Of a DNA stretch of 64,000 nt, positions 16,964-24,839 are shown piece after piece (position 1 is the stretch's first letter; each line of letters opens with the position of its first letter). The stretch is from Methanocorpusculum sp. UBA424 (GTDB lineage: Archaea > Halobacteriota > Methanomicrobia > Methanomicrobiales > Methanocorpusculaceae), in assembly GCA_002498375.1 (NCBI GenBank), contig DAHC01000003.1, forward strand, positions 1-64,000, in the 5' to 3' direction. The notes beneath the pieces were generated by a model. The model ran no database searches. It was not told where the DNA came from and saw nothing but the letters and a program-made list of their open reading frames with translations. The translations under genes were made by a program, and so were the position numbers.

Positions 16964-17086
16964 CTCTGCTGAGAAAATCACACACCCTCATTTTTCCAGA
17001 ACAACGGCATCTCTTGCTCCTTTATCCATGCCGCCTTATGTGTCAACCCGCAAACGCTATTTACCACAATGCCCAATTCATATAAT

Positions 17087-17971
17087 ATGGAATTCAACGG
17101 TGTAATTCTTGAAGACACATATGCAGAAGGCTTCCCGGTGTGGGCTGCCCGTGTAATCATCACTGCAGTAACGAAAGAGTGGGCATACAAAGCAGCAACC
17201 GAAGCAACCGGTTTTGCAACCTCAACCATTGGATGTCCCTGCGAAGCAGGAATCGAACGGTTCGTTCCGGCATCCGAAACCCCCGACAACCGCCCGGGAT
17301 ATGCAATCATGCTCTGCTGCGGTAAGAAAGCACTCAAAGAGCAGGTTCTCGAGCGCATTGCCGAGTGTGTTTTAACTGCACCCACAACCGCAGTTTTCAA
17401 TGGAAAAGCAGGTTTAGAAGAGATCATCCCGGTCAAACTCCACTTCTTCGGTGACGGATACGAATCCAAGGTCGTCGTCGGCGGAATCAACTGCTGGTCC
17501 ATCCCGATCATGGGCGGCGACTTTATTGTAGAAGAAGAAGTCGGTGCAGTCAAAGGCGTTGCCGGCGGTAACTTCCTGATCATGGGTGACTCCCAGATGT
17601 CAGCACTCATCGCAGCACAGGCGGCAGTTGACGCAATCAGCTGTGTTCCCGGAACCATCACCCCGTTCCCCGGAGGAGTTGTCTCATCCGGTTCCAAGGT
17701 CGGCTCCAACAAATACAAGTTCATGGGCGCATCCACCAATGAAAAGTTCTGCCCAACAATCCGCGAGAAGGTCCCGGATACCGAGATCCCCGAAGGCGTC
17801 AAGGCAGTCTACGAGATCGTCATCGACGGTGTCTCCGAAGCAGCAGTCAAGGAAGCTATGAAAGCCGGTGTCCAGGCAGCATGCAGAGTTCCGGGTGTCG
17901 TCAAGATCACCGCAGGAAACTACGGCGGAAACCTCGGTCCCTTTAAGTTCCACTTAAAGGACTGCATCTAA
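17087..17971 (+). CDS. ftr: Formylmethanofuran:tetrahydromethanopterin formyltransferase
   Basis: A 294-residue Ftr, the usual length, starting MEFNGVILEDTYAEGF. The enzyme moves the formyl group from formylmethanofuran to N5 of H4MPT, the second step of CO2 reduction to methane, in the cytoplasm. The ATG at 17087 matches the known N terminus; one at 17069 would add six residues. It stands alone between the MFS gene and a convergent PEGA gene. It makes 5-formyl-H4MPT, relevant to the formyl-donor question raised by fmt at 41885. Confidence 0.95.
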   Translation: MEFNGVILEDTYAEGFPVWAARVIITAVTKEWAYKAATEATGFATSTIGCPCEAGIERFVPASETPDNRPGYAIMLCCGKKALKEQVLERIAECVLTAPTTAVFNGKAGLEEIIPVKLHFFGDGYESKVVVGGINCWSIPIMGGDFIVEEEVGAVKGVAGGNFLIMGDSQMSALIAAQAAVDAISCVPGTITPFPGGVVSSGSKVGSNKYKFMGASTNEKFCPTIREKVPDTEIPEGVKAVYEIVIDGVSEAAVKEAMKAGVQAACRVPGVVKITAGNYGGNLGPFKFHLKDCI

Positions 17972-18026
17972 CTTTTTTTTACGTATTTACTATTTCAGCC
18001 AACGCAAATTCTTCAGAACCTAGGGT

Positions 18027-18050
18027 ATTCTCCAAAGAACAATGGAGAAT
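18027..18050. terminator. Inverted repeat between convergent genes, possible terminator
   Basis: ATTCTCCA (18027-18034) and TGGAGAAT (18043-18050) form an 8-bp stem with an 8-nt loop, 55 bp after ftr. T-runs follow ftr at about 17973-17980, and A-runs at 18065-18095 give minus-strand T-tracts after the PEGA gene, so archaeal oligo-T termination is likely in both directions. Confidence 0.4.
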
Positions 18051-18119
18051 CGTCCGATAAATAATTTGCAAAAAAAGAAAGACCTCTTAAAAAAATGAGT
18101 GGTCGTGAAACCAGAATGT

Positions 18120-19421
18120 TTACCGGCGTCTTGCAGCCAGTACAACTCCGCAGGCGCCAAGTCCGGCAAGGATCCCGATAAAGGGTGCCGGCGACGAGGT
18201 CGGGGTCGGGACAACGGACTGGGACATCACAACCGTTCTCTCAACCGTCTGGCCGGTAGAAAAGGTGATCGTCTCTGACCAGTCTTTATATCCGCCGTGC
18301 TGAAGAAGCACGGTGTGGGAACCCGTGGTGAGATCGTTCAGCGTGAGCGGCGTATAGCCTCTGAAGACGTTATCGACATACACATCGGAGCCTGACGGAT
18401 CTGAAGTGATATGTAGAGAACCGGTCGTCACGACCGGCGTTACCGGATTCATCGTCACGGAAAACGTCCTGGTCTCGCCTGAGCTCAGCACAAATGACGA
18501 CGAGTAGGTGGTATATCCGTCAAGTTTCAGCATAAGCGTGTGGGATGTTCCGGAAGTGAACGGACCGGCGTGCATGTAATTCGGGTTCGACGGGCTGGAG
18601 TACTGGGTGTTTCCCACATACCCGCCGTCAATGTATACAGCAGCTCCGGAAGGATAGGAAGCCACCTGGATGTAGGCGTCCGCACTCTTCTGGAGATTTG
18701 CCGAGACCGACGTCGTCGAGCCTGTGTAGACAGAAGAGGTGGTCGAGTAGGACGAATACCCTGCTTTCTTCACCATGACCTGATAGGTTCCCGGGTTCAG
18801 ACCGATCGTAAACGGCGTATCGCCTTTGTAGACACCGTTGATGTACACGTCCGCATTCGACGGGCTGGAGTAGACATACAGATACCCGTAGGTGACTGAC
18901 GGATTTAAGGACGTAGAGACATACGCGGTCTGACCGGCAGTCACGGAGGTTGAGCCGGTCCATGAATCATACCCGGACTTATCCATACGAACACTGTGCG
19001 AACCAGCAGACACGGAAACCGTCACCGGACTCGTTCCCTTGTAGATGCCGTCAACATAGACATTGGCCCCCGAGGGACTCGAAGAGACAGAAAGGTACCC
19101 GGTCGTCTGGATCGGAGTCAAAACAGCATTGACCTGGATATAATCATCTTTTGCCGGGATCCCGGCATCATAATAATAATCATAATATCCGTTCTTCGAA
19201 ACGGTTATGTAATGATGCATGGGAGTGCCGGTCGTGTAGACGATAAAACGGTCAGGCGTAGTGATCTTGGCTCCCGTTGCCGAATCAGTGGCCGTGGCCC
19301 CGGAAGGGGACGACGTTACATAAATGGTCGCCGTATCCGAACCTATCGCTGCCGAAACCGGCAGACAAAGAAGGGAAAGGGCAGCCAAAACCGCAAGTAA
19401 TGCGAGAATAGATGTTCTCAT
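18120..19421 (-). CDS. Secreted PEGA-repeat surface protein with C-terminal membrane anchor
   Basis: A 433-residue exported protein with a signal peptide (residues 1-24). One degenerate and four clear PEGA domains follow, at about 31-90, 105-172, 177-243, 248-325 and 333-400, each opening with SSPSGA-like residues and a VYVDG-type turn. A Pro/Thr/Ser linker, a hydrophobic helix and an Arg-rich end (AARRR) follow, as in archaeosortase-processed or C-terminally anchored surface proteins. The ATG at 19421 is chosen because the signal peptide starts there; an ATG at 19463 adds 14 unrelated residues. The likely place is the cell envelope; the ligand is unknown. Confidence 0.82.
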   Translation of the reverse strand: MRTSILALLAVLAALSLLCLPVSAAIGSDTATIYVTSSPSGATATDSATGAKITTPDRFIVYTTGTPMHHYITVSKNGYYDYYYDAGIPAKDDYIQVNAVLTPIQTTGYLSVSSSPSGANVYVDGIYKGTSPVTVSVSAGSHSVRMDKSGYDSWTGSTSVTAGQTAYVSTSLNPSVTYGYLYVYSSPSNADVYINGVYKGDTPFTIGLNPGTYQVMVKKAGYSSYSTTSSVYTGSTTSVSANLQKSADAYIQVASYPSGAAVYIDGGYVGNTQYSSPSNPNYMHAGPFTSGTSHTLMLKLDGYTTYSSSFVLSSGETRTFSVTMNPVTPVVTTGSLHITSDPSGSDVYVDNVFRGYTPLTLNDLTTGSHTVLLQHGGYKDWSETITFSTGQTVERTVVMSQSVVPTPTSSPAPFIGILAGLGACGVVLAARRR

Positions 19422-19472
19422 AGATAATACAACGGATTGATTGCTAAAAAATCTTTGCTCCATCCAGGGATT

Positions 19473-19784
19473 TCAGGAACAAAAACGCAGAAGTGCATCA
19501 TATCCGGTCATCCCAATCCTGACACCGGCTTTCTCTGCTGACTCTGTCATATCAACGATTTTTCCGGCAAGAAGCTCTTCGAGGGTTGAAACGCCGGTGA
19601 TCCTCGCGGCCGGTATCCCGAGTTTATCAAATGTCTTCATATCGAAAAATCCGCAGCCGATGAATCCTCCGGCAGTCTTGATAAAAATCAGATTCGACGG
19701 AGGCATCGGCAGACAAAAACCCTCGAACTCTTTTCCGTTCACAACGCCCGATGCATGCCCCGGGCGGTCATACACTAACTCCAT
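19473..19784 (-). CDS. DUF1805 (YunC-like) protein
   Basis: A 103-residue protein of the DUF1805/YunC family. Visible marks are GKEFEGFCLPMPPSNLIFIKTAGGFIGCGFFD, here taken as residues 17-48, with two cysteines, followed by a helical tail. The function of the family is unknown. It is divergent from the deformylase-like gene, the start codons lying 54 bp apart, and sits 51 bp upstream of the PEGA gene on the same strand. Confidence 0.75.
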   Translation of the reverse strand: MELVYDRPGHASGVVNGKEFEGFCLPMPPSNLIFIKTAGGFIGCGFFDMKTFDKLGIPAARITGVSTLEELLAGKIVDMTESAEKAGVRIGMTGYDALLRFCS

Positions 19785-19838
19785 ACCTATCTATTGGCAA
19801 TCACAACACTAAAACGATTCCAGAGAGAAAAGAAACAT

Positions 19839-20312
19839 ATGATTCGCGAGATACGAAGATACGGCGACCCTGTACTCTTTCAGCAGGCGGAAACGGTCGA
19901 AAAGATCGGGGAAGAAGAGCTCGGCATTCTGACGGATATGTGGGATACGATGATCCAGAACAGATGCGTCGGCCTTTCAGCCCCCCAGATAGGCGTGTCA
20001 AAACGCCTGTTCATCGTCAACGCAGGCGGCGTTGTGATCAAAGGAGCCAACCCCGAAGTCCTCAAAGAGGGAACGCTGGTTGAAGAGATGGAAGGAAGTC
20101 CGTGTATCCCGGGAATCCAGCGGCCAATCCGCAGGCCGGGTAAGATCACCTGCAGATATCTCGATATTTCCGGTGAGACGGTCGAGACCGAACTCAAAGG
20201 AGTAGCGGCCCGGGCATTTCTGCATGAAAAGGACCATCATGACGGGATACTTTTTCTCGACCACTTAAAACTGATACAGAAACGCATGATCCAAAAATCC
20301 CTGGAAAAATAA
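19839..20312 (+). CDS. Divergent peptide deformylase-like protein, altered metal motif
   Basis: A 157-residue polypeptide-deformylase fold. Motif 1 reads GLSAPQIG (residues 45-52) and motif 3 reads HEKDHHDG (129-136), keeping both His ligands and the catalytic Glu. Motif 2, normally EGCLS, reads EGSPCIPG (85-92): the usual metal-binding Cys is Ser, with a Cys two residues later. Activity may be changed or lost. A canonical deformylase lies at 42816. The ATG at 19839 begins the conserved MIREIRRYGDPVL; an in-frame start at 19794 adds 15 unrelated residues. Confidence 0.78.
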   Translation: MIREIRRYGDPVLFQQAETVEKIGEEELGILTDMWDTMIQNRCVGLSAPQIGVSKRLFIVNAGGVVIKGANPEVLKEGTLVEEMEGSPCIPGIQRPIRRPGKITCRYLDISGETVETELKGVAARAFLHEKDHHDGILFLDHLKLIQKRMIQKSLEK

Positions 20313-20369
20313 CGAAAAATATTTTCCACAAACCAAACCCTGATAACTTCTGAAAAGGAATATCTGATA

Positions 20370-20669
20370 ATGAATCTCATTCCCACCCGCGACGAGATAC
20401 GCGAAGTAGCCGAGCAGATACGACCGTCAATCGAAAAAGTTGCAGAAAAAAAGGGCTGGGTCCTGAATGAAAATAAAGATGTGACCGATTCAACCATCGA
20501 AGGAATTGCCAGAAACAAACTCGTGTACGGAAAACGGTTCTGTCCCTGCCGTATCCCGACCGGGGACGCCGAGGCCGATAAAATATACCTCTGTCCATGC
20601 AGAGACTCCGCAGCAGACGTCGAGGCGTTTGGCCACTGTCATTGTTATCTGTACTTCAAAAAAGAATAA
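20370..20669 (+). CDS. Ferredoxin:thioredoxin reductase catalytic subunit-like
   Basis: A 99-residue protein with the full FTR catalytic signature: CPC (Cys58/60), CPC (75/77) and CHC (90/92). These hold the [4Fe-4S] cluster and the redox disulfide. In the known enzyme the protein passes ferredoxin electrons to thioredoxin. The variable subunit of plants and cyanobacteria is absent here, as usual in methanogens. It follows the deformylase-like gene by 57 bp on the same strand. Confidence 0.9.
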   Translation: MNLIPTRDEIREVAEQIRPSIEKVAEKKGWVLNENKDVTDSTIEGIARNKLVYGKRFCPCRIPTGDAEADKIYLCPCRDSAADVEAFGHCHCYLYFKKE

Positions 20670-20716
20670 CCTGTACCTACTCTTTCACACACTTTTGAGA
20701 ATCATTCTGAAATCCC

Positions 20717-20744
20717 TGCTTCCGGGAAGCAAGTGATTTATAGA
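20717..20744 (+). promoter_or_regulatory. Palindrome abutting a TATA box before the amino-acid binding protein gene
   Basis: TGCTTCC (20717-20723) and GGAAGCA (20725-20731) form a perfect 15-bp palindrome around one G. It abuts TGATTTATAG (about 20733-20742), a good archaeal TATA box 24-33 bp before the ATG at 20766, so the transcript would be nearly leaderless. The palindrome covers the BRE side of the promoter, where a repressor or activator could act. Confidence 0.5.
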
Positions 20745-20765
20745 TGAAACAGAAATGATTAACAG

Positions 20766-21557
20766 ATGGATAGAAAAGTGTTTTTAGGGGCAATCATAGC
20801 CCTTCTTGTGGTGGCTGCTGTCCTTACGGCAGGCTGTGTCAGTAACGAATCTGAGAAAAAAACGTATATCGTGGGTATCGATGGAGACTACCCGCCGTAT
20901 TCGTACGTTGATGAAAGCGGTAACTTCGTCGGATTCGATGTTGAATCGATCCAGTGGATCGCAGAGCAGGAAGGCTTCAATGTCGAGATCAAGGCGGTTG
21001 CCTGGGACGGAATCATTCCGGCGCTTCTTGGAAACAAGATCGATATGGTCTACTCAGGAATGACCATCACGCCAGCCAGAGCAGCACAGGTGACCTTCTC
21101 CATTCCTTACTGGAGTGTTGATCAGGGTGTTGCCGTAAAGAACGGATCTACCGTAACGCTGGACCAGTTTAAAGCCGGAGATCTCACGATCGGTGTCCAG
21201 AGAAGCTGCTCTGCTGATCAGTACCTCCAGAGTGATGACTTCTTCGGTCAGGCAAAATACGATCAGATGGTAAAAGACGGAAAGATCAAACTCTATGACA
21301 CCTTCCCGCAGTCGATGGTCGCTCTGGAAACCGGTCAAGTGCAGACGGTCATCTTCGATGATGTCAACATCAAAGACTACATCAAAGGCAAAGATGCAAT
21401 TGTTATGCTTGCTACGATCCCGACCGGTGAAGAGTATGGTGTGGCTATGAGAAACGGTGATACCGAACTCCACACGCTCATCAACAACGGACTCACCAAA
21501 CTTATGGCTTCCGAGAAATGGAACGAGCTTAAAGCAAAGTACATTATCGAAGCATAA
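20766..21557 (+). CDS. Amino-acid-type ABC substrate-binding lipoprotein
   Basis: A 263-residue periplasmic-type binding protein (family 3). It starts with a hydrophobic segment and lipobox LTAGC (Cys24), then IVGIDGDYPPYSYVDESG and GFDVESIQWIAE, the classical opening of polar amino-acid receptors. It also has GMTITPARAAQVTFSIPYW. It should be anchored outside the membrane and deliver a ligand to an ABC permease. No permease or ATPase gene is adjacent, so it depends on one elsewhere. The ligand is unknown. Confidence 0.88.
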   Translation: MDRKVFLGAIIALLVVAAVLTAGCVSNESEKKTYIVGIDGDYPPYSYVDESGNFVGFDVESIQWIAEQEGFNVEIKAVAWDGIIPALLGNKIDMVYSGMTITPARAAQVTFSIPYWSVDQGVAVKNGSTVTLDQFKAGDLTIGVQRSCSADQYLQSDDFFGQAKYDQMVKDGKIKLYDTFPQSMVALETGQVQTVIFDDVNIKDYIKGKDAIVMLATIPTGEEYGVAMRNGDTELHTLINNGLTKLMASEKWNELKAKYIIEA

Positions 21558-21569
21558 GTGTGAAAACCA

Positions 21570-21597
21570 GCTGCCAAAACCGGCAGCATCTTTTTTT
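21570..21597 (+). terminator. Hairpin plus T-tract after the binding-protein gene
   Basis: GCTGCC (21570-21575), loop AAAACC and GGCAGC (21582-21587) are followed by ATC and seven T residues (21591-21597). The element starts 13 bp after the stop codon, and looks like a factor-independent terminator. Confidence 0.65.
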
Positions 21598-21878
21598 CTG
21601 ACAATGTTCTCTCAGTCATAAACCGGAACCAACAGGATATATCATCCGATCCTGCCGTTATTTCATAATCAGAGCGTTTTTGTCACGTATGTCACTTCTG
21701 TCGATTATTTTTGGATCCCTGCTCCCTCTGCACAGATCATGTATATAGGTAGAGACTCAAAAACATTGACAGGAGTAACATAAGTAACATAACAAGGTAA
21801 ATTCAAAAAATACCCAAAATATGAGCTTCGATTCCTGTCATGTGTAACATCGGAAGTGACAGGATCGACAGGAAAAAG
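21598..21878. other. Non-coding gap between convergent genes with a small inverted repeat
   Basis: No coding frame or RNA gene is recognised. TCCTGTCA (21833-21840) and TGACAGGA (21857-21864) form an 8-bp inverted repeat with a 16-nt loop just after purE (minus strand). The trinucleotides GTAACAT and GTCAC recur in the central part without forming a regular array. Confidence 0.4.
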
Positions 21879-22268
21879 TTAGTTTTTCCCAAGTATCCGT
21901 GCTGCGAAATGTCCGGCGTTTTCTCCGCCGTCGACCGCCATACAGGCGACCGGAACGCCTTTCGGCATCTGGGCGATCGAAAGAAGAGCATCCAGCCCGC
22001 CGGCGATCTTGCCGGAAACGGGAACCCCGATCACCGGTTTTTTCGTCCTCGCGGCGACGACCCCCGGAAGGGCCGCCGACATTCCCGCAATACAGATGAA
22101 GATCTGGGCATCCGATGATTTTACATATGCATCCAGTTTATCGGCATCGCGATGGGCGGAAATGAACTGAACATCGAAGGAAATATTGTATGATTGAAGA
22201 ACGGTCGTTGCCTTATCAACGATCGCCTGGTCCGAAACGGAACCAGCTATTACTGCGACTTCTGGCAT
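21879..22268 (-). CDS. purE: N5-carboxyaminoimidazole ribonucleotide mutase / AIR carboxylase PurE
   Basis: A 129-residue PurE with the active-site motifs GSVSD near residue 9 and SAHRDADKL near 38, and the AGMSAALPGVVA loop. It makes 4-carboxy-5-aminoimidazole ribonucleotide in purine synthesis. The 129 residues are slightly shorter than bacterial PurE (about 160), losing C-terminal helices. It stands divergent from the class V aminotransferase. No purK is adjacent; purF is at 30710. Confidence 0.88.
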   Translation of the reverse strand: MPEVAVIAGSVSDQAIVDKATTVLQSYNISFDVQFISAHRDADKLDAYVKSSDAQIFICIAGMSAALPGVVAARTKKPVIGVPVSGKIAGGLDALLSIAQMPKGVPVACMAVDGGENAGHFAARILGKN

Positions 22269-22332
22269 CTGATAAAACCTCTATGGAATTAGTATATGTA
22301 TGTCTATTCTCATATATGTAACAGACTTTCCC

Positions 22333-23463
22333 ATGTATAAAGAAACACTGCTCATGATGCCGGGACCCGTTCCAATGCCGGAAACGGTCCGGAATGCAAT
22401 GACGAAACAGGCGATCAACCACCGGAGTAAGGAGTTCGGCGACTGCTATGCGGATATTGTCAGAGGTCTGAAACCCGTCTTCGGTACAACAAACGATATG
22501 CTTGTCCTCTCCGGCTCGGGAACTGCAGGTCAGGAAGCTGCGATCGGTTCGTTTGCCAAAGGCAAAAAGATCGTGTCCCTCGTGAATGGAAAGTTCGGAG
22601 AGAGACTCGGTCTGATCTCCAAGATCTACGGCGAAACCACGATGATCGAATCCGAATGGGGACATGCGCTGAATCTCGAAGCCCTCAAACAGGAACTGGA
22701 AAACGGCGCCGAAGTCGTTACTCTCGTCCACAACGAAACCTCTGCAGCGATCCTGAACCCGGCTGAAGAGGTCGGAAAACTCGCACGAAAATACGACGCT
22801 CTCTTCATCCTCGATGCGATCACGTCGATCGGCGGAGATACCGTAAAGGCCGATGCATGGGGTGCCGATGTAGCGATCGTCGGAAGCCAGAAATGTCTGG
22901 CGGCTCCTGCAGGACTTGCCGCTGTTTCTGTATCACAGAGAGCCTGGGACAGACTCTCCGAGAACAGACCCTTCTACCTCGACTTAAAGAAGGCAAAGAA
23001 ATCAGCCGACGGCAACCCGATGGAAACCCCGACAACGCCGGCCGTCCCCTTATTCCTTGCACTGCGTGAAGCCTGCAGACTCATCGAAGAAGAGGGACTC
23101 GAAAACAGGATCGCACGCCACCAAAAAATGTCCGGCGCCGTTCGCGCTGCCGGCGAAGCATGGGGACTTTCCCTCGTCCCCCAGGTCGATGCTCTGCACA
23201 AAGCATCGAACACCGTAACCGGATTCTTCTACCCGGAAGGCGTCGAGGATGCAAAAATACGCGGAGCCTGCAAAAAGATGGGCATCGAGTTCGCCGGCGG
23301 TCAGGACAGATTCAAAGGCAAGATCTTTAGGATCGGTAATATGGGGATCATCGATACACCCGAGATCATCGCGACCGTTGCCGCCGTCCAGATGTGCTTC
23401 AAAAAAGCCGGGTACACACTCGAAGGCGACGGACTTTCCGCAGCCGTCGATTTCTTATCCTAA
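22333..23463 (+). CDS. Class V aminotransferase (alanine-glyoxylate/serine-pyruvate type)
   Basis: A 376-residue PLP enzyme of fold type I, class V. The opening MYKETLLMMPGPVPMPETV and NHRSKEF match the alanine-glyoxylate/serine aminotransferase group; the PLP lysine lies in VGSQKCLAAPAG, after the IVDAITSIGGD-like Asp segment. In methanogens relatives serve as aspartate or phosphoserine aminotransferases. The ATG at 22333 is favoured; the in-frame ATG at 22300 would add eleven residues. The real substrate is not readable from the sequence. Confidence 0.82.
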   Translation: MYKETLLMMPGPVPMPETVRNAMTKQAINHRSKEFGDCYADIVRGLKPVFGTTNDMLVLSGSGTAGQEAAIGSFAKGKKIVSLVNGKFGERLGLISKIYGETTMIESEWGHALNLEALKQELENGAEVVTLVHNETSAAILNPAEEVGKLARKYDALFILDAITSIGGDTVKADAWGADVAIVGSQKCLAAPAGLAAVSVSQRAWDRLSENRPFYLDLKKAKKSADGNPMETPTTPAVPLFLALREACRLIEEEGLENRIARHQKMSGAVRAAGEAWGLSLVPQVDALHKASNTVTGFFYPEGVEDAKIRGACKKMGIEFAGGQDRFKGKIFRIGNMGIIDTPEIIATVAAVQMCFKKAGYTLEGDGLSAAVDFLS

Positions 23464-23523
23464 TCCCTTTTTTTTCAGGCCAACATCTTTCCTTAAATAT
23501 CTTGCAGAACAGACATAGAAGGT

Positions 23524-24654
23524 ATGTTGCCTCTTTCAGAAAACATCGCTGCAGTCCCCCCGTCCGCAACGATGGCGATGAACAACCGTTCAAAAGAGAT
23601 GATCGCCAAAGGGATCGATGTCATCAGCCTCGCGGTCGGCGAACCTGACTTCGCTACGCCCGCACATATTACCCAGGCCGCAATAGACGCCTTACACCGG
23701 GGCGAGACCCACTATGCCCCTTCCCGCGGAATCCCCACTCTGACCAAAGCGATCGCCGATAAACTCAATACGGAAAACCATATCCCGACAACTCAGAACC
23801 GGATCCTCTGTACAAGCGGAGCCAAAGACGCTATCCGGATCACCATGACGGCCTGCCTGAATCCCGGCGATGAAGTCATCATCCTTGATCCGGCATGGGT
23901 CTCCTATGATCCCTGTGTCACCATCGCCCGGGGAAAACCGGTCCACCACCCTCTCAACAATAATTTCCAGATCGATGAATCGCTTTACGATAAGATAACC
24001 GATAAAACCAAGATGATCATCGTCAACACGCCGTCGAACCCCACCGGTTCGATCCTCGGCCGTTCGTCACTCAGGATCCTTGCCGATGCTTGTATCGATC
24101 ACGACCTGTATTGTCTTTCAGATGAGATCTACGAGAAACTCATTTACGGCCAGGAGCATGTGTCGATAGGATCTCTGCCGGATATGGACGAACGCACCAT
24201 CACCATCAACGGATTTTCCAAAGCCTACGCGATGACCGGATGGAGACTTGGCTATATTTCAGCTCCGGAAAATGTTATCCCGTACATGGACAAAGTCATG
24301 CAGCACTCGGTTGGAAACGTGAATACCTTTGCCATGTGGGGAGGGGTGGCTGCCCTCACGGGTGATCAGACCTGTGTCGAATCGATGCGAAAAGAGTTCG
24401 AGCAGAGGAAAAAATATGTCATCGGCAGACTTGCCGGCATGGGATTGAAAACAGCACCGGCAGACGGGGCGTTCTATGCATTCATCAACTGCGGAGGAGA
24501 CGACGGGGCGACAGCAAATCTTTGGCTGGACAAAGCCCACGTTGCAGCGACCCCGGGCTTTGCTTTCGGAGCTCCGGGCTGGATTCGGATCTCCTATGCT
24601 GCTTCCATGGAACGGCTGGAAGAAGCACTCAACCGGATAGAAGCCGTTCTCTGA
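23524..24654 (+). CDS. Class I/II aminotransferase (aspartate aminotransferase-like)
   Basis: A 376-residue PLP aminotransferase of subgroup I-gamma. It shows SLAVGEPDFATPAHI near the N terminus, NTPSNPTGS, and the PLP lysine in NGFSKAYAMTGWRLGY. The C-terminal RISYA carries the carboxylate-binding arginine. It probably uses aspartate/2-oxoglutarate, but aromatic or branched substrates are possible. It follows the class V aminotransferase by 60 bp on the same strand. Confidence 0.85.
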   Translation: MLPLSENIAAVPPSATMAMNNRSKEMIAKGIDVISLAVGEPDFATPAHITQAAIDALHRGETHYAPSRGIPTLTKAIADKLNTENHIPTTQNRILCTSGAKDAIRITMTACLNPGDEVIILDPAWVSYDPCVTIARGKPVHHPLNNNFQIDESLYDKITDKTKMIIVNTPSNPTGSILGRSSLRILADACIDHDLYCLSDEIYEKLIYGQEHVSIGSLPDMDERTITINGFSKAYAMTGWRLGYISAPENVIPYMDKVMQHSVGNVNTFAMWGGVAALTGDQTCVESMRKEFEQRKKYVIGRLAGMGLKTAPADGAFYAFINCGGDDGATANLWLDKAHVAATPGFAFGAPGWIRISYAASMERLEEALNRIEAVL

Positions 24655-24769
24655 TATAAGAGAAACCATACCTGCCTTCTTTTTTTCTTCGGCGCGTATC
24701 GGGTATCCTCCATTACGTCTTTTGGATACTCCGCGGAAACATCGCCGATGATCGCCAAAAATAATCATG

Positions 24770-24833
24770 TTTATATAGAACTACTAAACAACATATTCCA
24801 TACATTACTCTGTCAAAACAGAGTATAGGTGAT
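24770..24833 (+). promoter_or_regulatory. Thermosome promoter, leader hairpin and ribosome-binding site
   Basis: A TATA box TTTATATAG is at 24770-24778. About 28 bp downstream, TACTCTGT (24806-24813), loop CAAA and ACAGAGTA (24818-24825) form a perfect 8-bp stem, at or just after the expected transcript start. AGGTGAT (24827-24833) is a strong ribosome-binding site 6 nt before the ATG at 24840. The hairpin is placed to act as an operator or as an RNA element next to the ribosome-binding site. Confidence 0.6.
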
Positions 24834-24839
24834 TATACT

